From positions 1 to 23,217 of the forward strand of contig DVNG01000005.1 in the NCBI GenBank assembly GCA_018714545.1: 23,217 nt of DNA. Direction: 5' to 3'. Below, piece after piece: positions 8,665 to 15,770 of this stretch. Below the pieces are notes generated by a model. The model ran no database searches and was not told where the DNA came from. It was given only the letters and a program-made list of their open reading frames with translations. The stretch is from Limousia pullorum (GTDB lineage Bacteria > Bacillota > Clostridia > Oscillospirales > Acutalibacteraceae). The position numbers and the translations under genes are program-made. How positions within the stretch are numbered: position 1 is the stretch's first letter; every line of letters starts with the position of its first letter.

Positions 8665-8683
8665 AAAATTCTACCTCCTTTTA

Positions 8684-9706
8684 TCAGTCAAACTGCTTGA
8701 GGAAACGAACATCGTTTTCAAAGAACAGTCTTAAATCGTTGATGTTGTATCTTCTCATTGCAATTCTTTCAAGTCCGAGACCGAAAGCAAAGCCTGAGTA
8801 AACCTCCGGGTCGATGTTGCAGGTTTCCAAAACCTTTGGATGAACCATGCCGCAGCCGAGAATTTCTATCCAGCCTTCGCCCTTACAAAGAGGGCAACCT
8901 GCACCGTGGCAGTTAAAGCACTGAACGTCAACCTCTGCGGAAGGCTCTGTAAACGGGAAGTGGTGAGGTCTGAAACGAACAACGCTGTCCTCGCCGTAAA
9001 GCTGCTTTATGAAGATTTCAAGAGTTCCTTTAAGGTCTGCAAAGGAAACGCCCTTGTCAACCACAAGTCCCTCAATCTGGTGGAAGAGAGGTGAGTGTGT
9101 TGCGTCTACAGCGTCGCTTCTGAAAACTCTTCCCGGAGAAATAATTCTGATAGGAGGCTGCTGCTTCTCCATAACACGAACCTGAACCGGTGAGGTCTGA
9201 GTTCTCAAAACTATATTTTCATTTATATAGAATGTATCCTGTGTATCTCTTGCAGGGTGGTCCTTTGGAATATTGAGAGCCTCAAAGTTGTAATAATCCT
9301 TTTCAACCTCAGGGCCGTCAACGATATCAAATCCCATACCGATAAAAATATCCTTGATATCGTCCAAAACAACGGTGAGTGGGTGTCTGCTTCCCAAAAC
9401 CTTAGCCTTGCCCGGAAGAGTAACGTCGATTTTCTCGGCTTTGAGCTTTTCTGCCTGGAGCTTCTGGGCGATTGCCTTGCTGTCCTCTTCGATTTTTGCT
9501 TCAATCTCGCTTCTGATAACATTTGCAAGCTGTCCTACAACAGGTCTTTCCTCGGCGGAAAGCTTACCCATCTGCTTCAAAATTCCTGTAAGCTCGCCTT
9601 TTTTGCCCAGGAATTTAATTCTTACCGCTTCAATATCCTGAATTGATGCGGCATTTTCAAGTTCATTTAAAGCCTTTTGTCTTATGGCTTCAAGCTGTTC
9701 TTTCAT
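8684..9706 (-). CDS. pheS: Phenylalanine--tRNA ligase alpha subunit
   Basis: Catalytic subunit making phenylalanyl-tRNA from ATP, Phe and tRNA-Phe. 340 residues. An N-terminal coiled-coil arm (about 1-85) is rich in Glu/Lys/Ala and leads to the class II synthetase core. Motif 2 is RVFRSDAVDATHSPLFHQIE, and motif 3 is GFAFGLGLERIAMRRY near the C-terminus. A CFNCHGAGCPLCKGEGW insert, typical of Firmicute PheS, precedes EILGCGMVHP. ATG 9706 is preferred because AAGGA ends nine bases upstream; an in-frame TTG at 9715 would place the start almost inside the ribosome binding site. Regulated by the upstream T-box and co-transcribed with pheT. Confidence 0.97.
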   Translation of the reverse strand: MKEQLEAIRQKALNELENAASIQDIEAVRIKFLGKKGELTGILKQMGKLSAEERPVVGQLANVIRSEIEAKIEEDSKAIAQKLQAEKLKAEKIDVTLPGKAKVLGSRHPLTVVLDDIKDIFIGMGFDIVDGPEVEKDYYNFEALNIPKDHPARDTQDTFYINENIVLRTQTSPVQVRVMEKQQPPIRIISPGRVFRSDAVDATHSPLFHQIEGLVVDKGVSFADLKGTLEIFIKQLYGEDSVVRFRPHHFPFTEPSAEVDVQCFNCHGAGCPLCKGEGWIEILGCGMVHPKVLETCNIDPEVYSGFAFGLGLERIAMRRYNINDLRLFFENDVRFLKQFD

Positions 9707-9775
9707 CAAAGTCAATCCTTTCCTTTAAGAAGTTTATATTTCTGATAAATTAACACAATTTAAAATACGGCGGAA

Positions 9776-9815
9776 AAATAAAAAAGCCCCATCGGCATAA
9801 AAATGCCAAAGGGAC
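9776..9815 (-). terminator. T-box regulated terminator before pheS
   Basis: On the minus strand the stem GTCCCTTTGGCAT / ATGCCGATGGGGC with a TTTT loop is followed by a TTTTTTATTTTT run. Its left arm starts 8 bases after the T-box sequence, so it competes with the antiterminator. It should stop transcription when tRNA-Phe is charged. Confidence 0.9.
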
Positions 9816-10040
9816 GAAATTATCCGTGGTACCACCCTGTTTTTTGCTTCAAAAAGAGCAAACACTCCTTCGGCATATAACGGTGCCTGCCGTCGAAGCC
9901 TACTGAAATTTCAGCCTCGCCACTCAAAAGGGAACTTCACAAACCCTGCAAAGCAGTGCGCTTCCAGCCACGGCGCACATTCTCTGGGCAATGCTTTTGG
10001 GAAAGCTACTTCCTTTGTCATCGTGTTATCATCAGCTATC
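9776..10040 (-). promoter_or_regulatory. T-box leader, Phe (UUC) specificity, controlling pheST
   Basis: The minus strand carries the T-box sequence AGGGTGGTACCACGG (9824-9838), which pairs with the acceptor end of uncharged tRNA and forms the antiterminator. Upstream is a long Stem I whose 3' side reads GTGAAGTTCCCTTTTGAG. The triplet TTC (9932-9934) is the expected specifier for Phe, matching the downstream pheS gene. A terminator follows at 9776-9815. The element therefore links pheST expression to uncharged tRNA-Phe. The 5' boundary is inferred from the promoter at 10047-10075. Confidence 0.95.
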
Positions 10041-10046
10041 TTTGTA

Positions 10047-10075
10047 ATATTATCATTTTTTTGTGAAATATGCAA
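10047..10075 (-). promoter_or_regulatory. Promoter of the pheST T-box transcript
   Basis: Minus-strand TTGCAT (10070-10075), 17-base spacer, TAATAT (10047-10052). Transcription would start near 10040, just before the T-box Stem I. It is back to back with the promoter at 10084-10112. Confidence 0.7.
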
Positions 10076-10083
10076 GGGCTTTA

Positions 10084-10112
10084 TTGAATTTTTTTCGGAT
10101 ATATGTTATCAT
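10084..10112 (+). promoter_or_regulatory. Promoter of the two-helix membrane protein gene
   Basis: TTGAAT (10084-10089), 17-base spacer, TATCAT (10107-10112). It implies a leader of about 180 bases before ATG 10300. I see no known riboswitch in that leader, only a short bulged hairpin at 10267-10288 (CCgGACGG / CCGTCGG) just upstream of the ribosome binding site. Confidence 0.55.
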
Positions 10113-10299
10113 ATACAATATTAGCCGAAAACCCTCTAATAGTTTGTGAGTTTTATCTACAAAAGAAACTGAGAGTTTACGGCGTATATCAACAAATAAT
10201 TTATTTTAAAAATGGTAAGATAACGGCAGAACCTTTCCTTGTGTTTCGGAAAAATAAAAGGCTTTGCCGGACGGAAATCTACCGTCGGAAAGGGAAAAT

Positions 10300-10833
10300 A
10301 TGGACATCTTCGTGGAACAGCTTGTTAAAAAGAAAAGAAAAGCGGTTGACTATGCCACTGTGGCACTGGTTATTATGATCGGTCTTATTCTTGCCGGACT
10401 TTCAGTGCTTCTGGTTATTATGTTTGCGCCGTTTATGCTGATTTTGTCATTCATCGTTGTGTTTGCTTTTATTTACCTTGCAATCTTTGTGGCTCAGGGA
10501 ACAAATCTTGAGTTTGAATATGCAGTGACCAACGATTTTCTTGTTATTGACAAAATAATTGCAAAGAAAAGAAGAAAAAATCTTGTGGACATAAAAATTT
10601 CCACAATAGAAAATTTCTGCAAATTTACCGACCCAAAACTTCAGAGCATTAAAATCAACAAAAACGTATATGCCTGCGAGGATTACAACAATGACGATAC
10701 ATACGTTATAACCTACCGTGACCCGAAATTCGGTACAAAGGCTGTAGCCTTTACACCTAACGATGAAATCTTCAAGGCAATGCGCCCATACTTGAGAAGA
10801 GAAATCATAACAGAACTTTACTACAAAAAATAA
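10300..10833 (+). CDS. Two-helix membrane protein of unknown function (resembles clostridial DUF6106 family)
   Basis: 177 residues. ATG 10300 follows GGAAAGGGA; the longer frame from 10264 adds 12 residues without a good ribosome binding site. A basic N-terminus (KKKRK at 11-15) precedes two strongly hydrophobic helices at about 18-42 and 44-66. A cytoplasmic domain rich in beta strands follows, from about 70 to 177 (LEFEYAVTNDFLVID, then KKRRKNLVDIKIS). This arrangement resembles small clostridial membrane proteins with a PH-like tail, and I recall it as DUF6106, but I could not search. By the positive-inside rule both termini should be cytoplasmic. It has its own promoter and a terminator just after, so it is a single-gene unit. 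Function is unknown. Confidence 0.8.
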   Translation: MDIFVEQLVKKKRKAVDYATVALVIMIGLILAGLSVLLVIMFAPFMLILSFIVVFAFIYLAIFVAQGTNLEFEYAVTNDFLVIDKIIAKKRRKNLVDIKISTIENFCKFTDPKLQSIKINKNVYACEDYNNDDTYVITYRDPKFGTKAVAFTPNDEIFKAMRPYLRREIITELYYKK

Positions 10834-10842
10834 ATACAATTC

Positions 10843-10873
10843 AGGCGGCAGTAATTTTGCCGCCTGTCTTTTT
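10843..10873 (+). terminator. Rho-independent terminator after the two-helix membrane protein gene
   Basis: Stem AGGCGGCA (10843-10850) / TGCCGCCT (10858-10865), loop GTAATTT, then GTCTTTTT. It lies between the gene ending at 10833 and nnrD at 10890. Because the T run ends only about 10 bases before the nnrD ribosome binding site, read-through may feed nnrD, for which I see no separate promoter. Confidence 0.8.
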
Positions 10874-10889
10874 AACGGAGTGATTTTAA

Positions 10890-11774
10890 ATGTCAAACAA
10901 CACACCACTTATTACAAAGGAATTTTTAAAGGATAAAATTAAATCCCGTCCCATAGATTCAAACAAGGGAACTTTCGGAAATCTTCTTGCAATCTGCGGA
11001 AGCTACGGCATGGCAGGTGCGGCAATGATGGCGGCAATGGGCGCTTTGCGCTCCGGCATTGGCCTTATGCGCCTTGCAATCCCCGAAAGCATTTATCCCA
11101 TTGCGGCGGTAAGGCTTCCCGAGTGCGTTTTCCACCCCATAAAAACCACCGACAAAACCTTTGCCCAGAGCAACTGTACAGAGCTTTTAAAGCTTTGTGA
11201 AACAGCCTCCGCTGTGGTTTTGGGCTGCGGCATGGGCTGGAATTTCTTCACCTCATCAGTAACCGAAAGAATAGTTGAAAGCTGTGCCGTTCCCATGGTA
11301 ATAGATGCGGATGGTCTAAACTGCGTAAGCGAACATATAGATATATTAAACAGTGCAAAAGCTCCCGTAATAATCACACCTCACCCGGGAGAAATGGCAA
11401 GGCTCACAAAAACAACCATAGAGGAAGTTCAAAGCAACCGCATTGAGTGCGCCTGCAATTTTGCAAAAAAGTACAATGTAATAACAGTCTTAAAGGGCGC
11501 CGGAACGGTTGTTGCCTCACCCACAGGCGAATACAGGGTAAACACCACCGGAAATCCGGGAATGTCCACAGGCGGAAGCGGCGACATTCTCGCAGGAATT
11601 GTAGGCTCGTTACTGGCTCAGGGATATTCACCCTTTGACGCCGCCTGCCTTGGCGTGTTTGTACACGGTCTTGCCGGCGATATAACCGCTAAACAGCAGG
11701 GCATGATTTCCATGCTCCCCACAGACACCCTTAGAAACATAGGCAAGGCTTTCTTTTTTATAACCGACCAGTAA
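10890..11774 (+). CDS. nnrD: ADP-dependent (S)-NAD(P)H-hydrate dehydratase
   Basis: Repairs hydrated NAD(P)H, made by heat or side reactions, back to NAD(P)H using ADP; ribokinase-like fold, cytoplasmic. 294 residues. Motifs are KGTFGNLLAICGSYGMAG (about 26-43), VIDADGLN (137-144), TPHPGEMARL (163-172) and NTTGNPGMSTGGSGD (218-232) with the catalytic Asp. Only the dehydratase domain is present; the NnrE epimerase domain often fused to it is absent, and no separate nnrE is in the window. Odd point: the last residues (FFFITDQ) and the stop codon lie in DNA that matches the start of the interspersed repeat at 11756-11910, so the repeat seems to have replaced the original C-terminus. Confidence 0.93.
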   Translation: MSNNTPLITKEFLKDKIKSRPIDSNKGTFGNLLAICGSYGMAGAAMMAAMGALRSGIGLMRLAIPESIYPIAAVRLPECVFHPIKTTDKTFAQSNCTELLKLCETASAVVLGCGMGWNFFTSSVTERIVESCAVPMVIDADGLNCVSEHIDILNSAKAPVIITPHPGEMARLTKTTIEEVQSNRIECACNFAKKYNVITVLKGAGTVVASPTGEYRVNTTGNPGMSTGGSGDILAGIVGSLLAQGYSPFDAACLGVFVHGLAGDITAKQQGMISMLPTDTLRNIGKAFFFITDQ

Positions 11775-11910
11775 ATGTAGGATATATAAATCAACTTCCG
11801 TTTCAGGTCGGACGAAACTTTTTTATCTCCGCCTTGCAAGGATTTAGTTTAGAAATAAAGTTCATTTCAAGGCGGGCGAGACGTTTTCCTTATTCTTCGG
11901 AATGGCACAC
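11756..11910 (+). repeat. Interspersed hairpin repeat, copy B (modules 1 and 2 plus terminal block)
   Basis: Module 1: CCGACC (11764-11769) / GGTCGG (11806-11811), then ACGAAACTTTTTTATC. Module 2: CCGCCTTG (11829-11836) / CAAGGCGG (11868-11875), then GCGAGACG. Terminal block: CGGAATGGCACAC, where other copies have GGAATGGCTCGC, so the last stem is broken here. The first 19 bases overlap the 3' end of nnrD. The rest of the gap to 12017 is AT-rich with two copies of TTAGTTAAA and no clear promoter. Confidence 0.78.
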
Positions 11911-12017
11911 CCACATATGGGGTTAGTTAAAGTATCAATCAGCAAATATCAAGAATGATTAGTTAAAAGAAAAATAAAGAAATAAAAACTATTTAATGAA
12001 AATAGAGGTATTATATT

Positions 12018-12530
12018 ATGAAAAAAATTTTTCTTTTATCTTCGGCAATTCTTATAATTATGTGGGCGGCGATTTTTTCCGGATGTTCTCAAAAGGAAAT
12101 TTCTCCCCAAAAGGCTGATCTTTCCTTTGACTGCTCGGCAAATATAAACTGCAAGGGTCTTGAGTACACGGCGGACATAAGCTACAGCGAAAATTCTCCG
12201 TTGATTATTGAAATCACCTCGCCGGAAAGTCTTTGCGGTCTTAAAACAGGATTTAAAGGCGATGTTTTCAAGTCCGGTATAGGTGAAAAATTTTGTCAGA
12301 CCGAAAACCACTATCTCCCCGACACAAGTCCATCCCAGCAGCTTTACAATTTTATTGAATACCTTTCCTCAACGCCACAGATAACCCCTTATGCTGAGGA
12401 AAACGGTCTTTTGCTGTGCAAGGGTAAAATCTATTCAAAGGAATTTGATTTTGCACTGGATAAAGAAAGCGGAAAGGTAGTTTCCTATTCCTCTGATGAT
12501 GTAAAAATAGAATTTATTTTTAATATATAA
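12018..12530 (+). CDS. Small lipoprotein of unknown function
   Basis: 170 residues. A hydrophobic signal sequence (KK then about 4-20) ends in a lipobox FSGC with C23, so it should be lipidated and anchored outside the membrane. The mature part has no recognisable domain. It is beta-strand-like, with alternating polar and hydrophobic stretches (about 70-170), and ends in KIEFIFNI, suggesting a small beta fold in the style of LolA or DUF4-type lipoproteins; that is only an impression. ATG 12018 is preceded by AGAGGT. No clear promoter is visible upstream, and no hairpin terminator between it and the next gene, which has its own promoter. Confidence 0.75.
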   Translation: MKKIFLLSSAILIIMWAAIFSGCSQKEISPQKADLSFDCSANINCKGLEYTADISYSENSPLIIEITSPESLCGLKTGFKGDVFKSGIGEKFCQTENHYLPDTSPSQQLYNFIEYLSSTPQITPYAEENGLLLCKGKIYSKEFDFALDKESGKVVSYSSDDVKIEFIFNI

Positions 12531-12581
12531 AACACAATTCCCAGGCAGTTATAGTTCTGTAAAGGAATAATAAAAATAATA

Positions 12582-12610
12582 TTGCAAAGGGTTGTTGTGT
12601 GTGATATACT
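12582..12610 (+). promoter_or_regulatory. Promoter of the DUF1858-trmK-nif3 operon
   Basis: TTGCAA (12582-12587), 17-base spacer, TATACT (12605-12610). The leader to ATG 12662 is about 45 bases. Confidence 0.65.
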
Positions 12611-12661
12611 CATGATGATTATATGCATCAAAAGAATTTAAATATAACGGAGGTTTTATAA

Positions 12662-12862
12662 ATGAGCAAAATCACAAAACAATCTATAATCGGCGACGTT
12701 CTGGACATGTATCCTGATACAGCAAAATATTTCCTTGAAATCGGTATGCACTGCCTTGGCTGTCCTTCTGCAAGAGGCGAATCAGTAGAAGAGGCTTGCA
12801 TGGTACACGGCAAGGACGCTGACGAGCTTGTTGCAAAGCTCAACGCTGCAATCGGAGAATAA
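12662..12862 (+). CDS. DUF1858 domain protein
   Basis: 66 residues, nearly all one DUF1858 domain. It shows the family pattern TKQSIIGDVLDMYPDTAKYF, then GMHCLGCPSARGES (two cysteines, CxxC, about 31-34) and VEEACMVHG. The same helical domain stands at the N-terminus of ScdA/RIC-type iron-sulfur repair proteins and beside hybrid-cluster proteins, and is thought to bind metal or support redox chemistry; the exact role of stand-alone copies is unknown. GGAGG lies 8 bases before the ATG. It is the first gene of a unit with trmK (4-base gap), although a functional link is not evident. Confidence 0.88.
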   Translation: MSKITKQSIIGDVLDMYPDTAKYFLEIGMHCLGCPSARGESVEEACMVHGKDADELVAKLNAAIGE

Positions 12863-12866
12863 AAAT

Positions 12867-13535
12867 ATGCATACACTTTTTACACCGGACAACAGACTTG
12901 CCCTCTGCGCAAGCTTTGTCAGGGACAAAGTAAAGGTGGCAGACATAGGAACAGACCACGCTTATCTTCCCGTATGGCTTTGCCTTACGGGAAAAGCTGT
13001 TTCTGCGGTTGCCGCCGATATTAACCCGGAGCCTTTAAGCCGTGGTGAACTGACCATAAAAAAATACGGCGCAGAGAAGCTTGTAAAAACAAGGCTCAGC
13101 GACGGACTTAAAAATATTAAAGAAGATGAAGCCGACGATATAATAATTGCCGGTATGGGCGGAGAGCTTATAGCCAAAATTATGGACAACTGCCCTTTTT
13201 CAAAAAATCCGGAAAAAAGATTTATTTTACAGCCCATGACTAAATGCAGTGAGCTTATAAAATATCTCTGTGAAAACGGGTTTGAAATTCTCAGACAGGA
13301 CACCTGTAAGGAGGGCAAAAAGCTTTACACCGTTATGCAGGTATGCTATAGGGGAGAAAAAATCCCACATGAGGAAGATTTTTTATATCTCGGCATCTTA
13401 ACGCCGGAAACAAATGAAAACCACAGGGAGTACGCAGAGCTTATACTCAGCCGTCTTGAGAAACAGCAGAGAAGCAACCCGAGTTTAAAAAATGTTTCCG
13501 AGATTATTAGGAAAAGATGTGAAAATAATGTATAA
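12867..13535 (+). CDS. trmK: tRNA (adenine(22)-N1)-methyltransferase
   Basis: Methylates N1 of A22 in the D-arm of tRNA using S-adenosylmethionine; class I Rossmann methyltransferase of the TrmK/COG2384 family, cytoplasmic. 222 residues. The SAM-binding motif is VADIGTDHAYLP (24-35), motif II is DINPEPL (51-57), and the catalytic region is IIAGMGGELI (93-102), followed by FILQPM. A C-terminal helical region (about 165-222) is typical of the family. ATG 12867 follows GGAG and begins 4 bases after the DUF1858 stop; a longer frame from 12828 would overlap that gene. The next gene overlaps its 3' end, giving the trmK-nif3 pair common in Firmicutes. Confidence 0.93.
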   Translation: MHTLFTPDNRLALCASFVRDKVKVADIGTDHAYLPVWLCLTGKAVSAVAADINPEPLSRGELTIKKYGAEKLVKTRLSDGLKNIKEDEADDIIIAGMGGELIAKIMDNCPFSKNPEKRFILQPMTKCSELIKYLCENGFEILRQDTCKEGKKLYTVMQVCYRGEKIPHEEDFLYLGILTPETNENHREYAELILSRLEKQQRSNPSLKNVSEIIRKRCENNV

Positions 13536-14301
13536 CGAAAAAGCATATCCAACACCAAGGGACATAATAGCATTTACCCAGACCTTTGCTCCATTGGAAA
13601 CCGCTATGGATTTTGACAACAGCGGCTTTCTTGCCGGCGATATAGACGGCGAAATCAAAACAGCGATTTTGGCTTTGGATATAACAAAGGATGTTGTTGA
13701 GGAAGCAAAAGAAAAAGGGGCACAGCTTATAATAAGCCATCACCCAATTATTTTTAATCCTGTTAAAAATGTTATGGCGGATACCGCCCTTTACTCCCTT
13801 ATACGAAACGGACTTTCCGCCCTTTGCCTGCATACAAATCTGGATTTAGCCGCTGACGGCGGAGTAAACATGTGCCTTGCAAAGGCTGCGAATGTTCAAA
13901 ACCCACATTTTGTTGAGGGCGAATGTCTTGTTATAGGCGAGCTTTCAGAGCCTGTAACAGCAGAGAGATTTGCCTACGGTTTAAAGGACGCTTTGAACTG
14001 TCAGGGACTTAGAGTTGTAAATAAGGAAAAGACTGTTCAGAAAATCGCCATGTGCTCAGGTGCCGGTGGAGATTGTGTATTCCTTGCCAAAAAGCTGGGC
14101 GCCGACCTTTTGCTTACGGGAGAGATAAAACACCATGAAATCCTCTTTGCCGCAGAAAACGACATGAGCGTTGTTGACGCAGGTCATTATAAAACAGAGG
14201 ATATTGTAATAGCACCATTGGCAAAACGCCTTTCCAATCAATTCCCAACGGTGAATTTTTTAATTTCCGAAAGATACACAGACGGAGTTTCCTATATTTG
14301 A
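13519..14301 (+). CDS. Nif3-like dinuclear metal centre protein (YqfO family)
   Basis: 260 residues of the Nif3/DUF34 family, which forms hexameric toroids with a two-metal site on each subunit. Metal-ligand candidates are H74 and H75 (ISHHP), H105 and D109 (LHTNLD), and the C-terminal pair in GEIKHHEILF and DAGHYKTED. This is the short form without the inserted PII-like domain. Its biochemical role is unsettled; GTP cyclohydrolase-like and metal-related roles have been proposed. Start: GTG 13519 has AGGA six bases upstream; ATG 13528 (257 residues) is the alternative, with poorer spacing. Either start overlaps the end of trmK, so the two are coupled. A strong terminator follows. Confidence 0.92.
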   Translation: MKIMYNEKAYPTPRDIIAFTQTFAPLETAMDFDNSGFLAGDIDGEIKTAILALDITKDVVEEAKEKGAQLIISHHPIIFNPVKNVMADTALYSLIRNGLSALCLHTNLDLAADGGVNMCLAKAANVQNPHFVEGECLVIGELSEPVTAERFAYGLKDALNCQGLRVVNKEKTVQKIAMCSGAGGDCVFLAKKLGADLLLTGEIKHHEILFAAENDMSVVDAGHYKTEDIVIAPLAKRLSNQFPTVNFLISERYTDGVSYI

Positions 14302-14319
14302 TTATAATAATTTTTACAT

Positions 14320-14366
14320 AAAAACCAATCGTCCCCGAGGATTAGACGGGGACGATTGGTTTTTTA
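14320..14366 (+). terminator. Terminator of the trmK-nif3 operon
   Basis: Long stem AAAAACCAATCGTCCCCG (14320-14337) with CGGGGACGATTGGTTTTT (14347 onward), 9-base loop, then ATTTTTATTT. It lies 18 bases after the nif3 stop. The remaining stretch to 14478 shows no gene. Confidence 0.93.
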
Positions 14367-14478
14367 TTTTTATTTAAGAAAGGACATTTTCATAAAACAG
14401 GATGACGCCTGATTTATACATTATCGGTAAATAGCTTATTTATTCAAAGAGCTTTATCTGATATAATATATGCAGCAA

Positions 14479-14748
14479 TTAGTCTTCTCTTGCTTCCATC
14501 ATATATTTCATAAGATTCTTTGCGTCTTCAATACAGTTGCATACAACATTAAGGCGAGATATCTTTCCTGACGGTGCAGAAGCGAGACAGCCTATCAAAG
14601 CTCTGAGCTTTCTGTCATTTCTGATGTCGTATTTTGTACCGTCATCGGACTTAAGATAAACAGGCTCTTTGCAGTTGTCAATTACCTCAAAAAAACTTTT
14701 AACGTCTGCAATATTGCAAAATGTCATTCCAATCTGATTGCTTTTCAT
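14479..14748 (-). CDS. HPr-like small protein, phosphoacceptor His absent
   Basis: 89 residues. The pattern NIADVKSFFEVIDN, YDIRNDRKLRALIGCLASAP and ISRLNVVC matches the later strands and helices of HPr-fold proteins (compare the K-SIMGVMSLG region of HPr). The N-terminal His-Ala-Arg phosphorylation site of true HPr is missing, so it is unlikely to carry phosphate in the PTS. Such HPr-like proteins are frequent in Clostridia and their role is unknown. GGAGG lies six bases before the ATG. It is divergent from the AraC-type regulator gene at 14875, with overlapping promoters, so that regulator is a candidate to control it. Family call is tentative; the gene itself is likely real. Confidence 0.6.
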   Translation of the reverse strand: MKSNQIGMTFCNIADVKSFFEVIDNCKEPVYLKSDDGTKYDIRNDRKLRALIGCLASAPSGKISRLNVVCNCIEDAKNLMKYMMEARED

Positions 14749-14774
14749 ATGAATACCTCCGCTTCAGATTTTGT

Positions 14775-14789
14775 GAACCTGTTTGGTTC
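14775..14789. promoter_or_regulatory. Inverted repeat GAACC-N5-GGTTC in the divergent region
   Basis: Perfect 5-bp arms around TGTTT, just downstream of the predicted start of the minus-strand HPr-like transcript. It could be an operator or a hairpin at the 5' end of that mRNA. Confidence 0.35.
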
Positions 14790-14799
14790 CTGCAATAAT

Positions 14800-14828
14800 A
14801 AGATACATCTTAATGGGAAATTTTACAA
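14800..14828 (-). promoter_or_regulatory. Possible promoter of the HPr-like gene
   Basis: Minus-strand TTGTAA (14823-14828), 17-base spacer, TATCTT (14800-14805). Its -35 box shares bases with the -35 of the divergent promoter at 14822-14850. Confidence 0.4.
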
Positions 14829-14850
14829 TAACAATTCAGACCTATAACAT
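14822..14850 (+). promoter_or_regulatory. Possible promoter of the AraC-type regulator gene
   Basis: TTTACA (14822-14827), 17-base spacer, TAACAT (14845-14850); a weak match. The -35 overlaps that of the opposite promoter, so RNA polymerase could probably use only one at a time. Confidence 0.35.
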
Positions 14851-14874
14851 AACAAAACCGACTAAGGAGATTTT

Positions 14875-15756
14875 ATGGCCCTTCAAGACCCCAATCTGTA
14901 CATAGGACAAAATAACCGAGAACTTAAACCCCACGGAACTCCCGATTTCCCCTGCGCCGGCTACAAAAGCCAAACCTATATTCAGTGGCACTGGCACGAG
15001 GAAACCGAGCTTATTGCGGTTCATTCCGGTAAAATCAAACTAAAACTTACAAACGGAACCTATGAGCTTTCCGCAGGCGACGGAGTTTTTATAAACACAA
15101 ACACCCTCCACTGTATAGAGCTTTTATGTGAGGGAACCGTTCTGCACTCCCTTGTTTTTTCAAACTCGCTTATATACGGTTCAAGGTACAGCGTTTTTGC
15201 GAGAAAATATGTTTTTCCAATATCCGAGTCCCACCAGGTTTTAAAATCAATTCTCCTGCGCCCGGATACCCCATGGCAGAAAAACGCCCTGACCTGCATT
15301 GAAAACGCCTACTGCGCCATACGTGATGACAACCCGGGATATGAGTTTGAGGTTAGAGAAAACCTTTCACGCTTCTGGTACTTGATGTTTATCAATACAC
15401 AAATCCAAAATATTATTTCACAGAACACAAACAACGATTCCGTGAGAATAAAGCAAATGCTTCGCTATATTCATGTTCATTACGGTGAACAAATAAATGT
15501 CTCCCACATAGCGTCAGCCGCCAACGTAGGAGAACGTGAGTGTATGAGATGTTTTAAAAGAACCATTTCCATATCTCCCACACAGTATCTTTTAAAATAC
15601 CGCATGGGTCAGGCTTCCTATTTTTTGAGAACCTCCATGATGACAGTTTCGGAGGTTGCCTCTGCCTGCGGCTTTAACAACTCCTGTCATTTTGCAAAAA
15701 CTTTCAAAAAATATTTCAACTGCACCCCCAGCGAGTACAGAAAAAAATACAAGTAA
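14875..15756 (+). CDS. AraC-family transcriptional regulator with cupin sensor domain
   Basis: 293 residues. The N-terminal cupin-like ligand-binding domain is about 25-110 (QWHWHEETELIAVHSGKI, then LSAGDGVFINTNTLH). A linker follows, then a C-terminal pair of helix-turn-helix motifs at about 190-293 (INVSHIASAANVGERECMRC and MTVSEVASACGFNNSCHFAK, ending in CTPSEYRKKYK). This is the standard layout of sugar-responsive AraC activators in Clostridia. AAGGAG lies 7 bases before ATG 14875. The stop is 14 bases before the cohesin-like gene, so the two are probably co-transcribed. The regulator may act on that gene, on itself, or on the divergent HPr-like gene. The ligand cannot be told from sequence. 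Confidence 0.92.
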   Translation: MALQDPNLYIGQNNRELKPHGTPDFPCAGYKSQTYIQWHWHEETELIAVHSGKIKLKLTNGTYELSAGDGVFINTNTLHCIELLCEGTVLHSLVFSNSLIYGSRYSVFARKYVFPISESHQVLKSILLRPDTPWQKNALTCIENAYCAIRDDNPGYEFEVRENLSRFWYLMFINTQIQNIISQNTNNDSVRIKQMLRYIHVHYGEQINVSHIASAANVGERECMRCFKRTISISPTQYLLKYRMGQASYFLRTSMMTVSEVASACGFNNSCHFAKTFKKYFNCTPSEYRKKYK

Positions 15757-15770
15757 AGGAGGTTATCCTT

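Noticed and set aside
10103..10378. 91-codon plus-strand open frame starting at 10103
   Set aside because: It begins next to a promoter -10 box, has no ribosome binding site and overlaps the true membrane protein start in another frame.
10447..10908. 153-codon minus-strand open frame opposite the two-helix membrane protein
   Set aside because: It reads through a clear plus-strand terminator and has no start signals.
14439..14467. TATAAT at 14462-14467 as a plus-strand promoter
   Set aside because: No acceptable -35 box at the right spacing, and the gene that follows is on the opposite strand.
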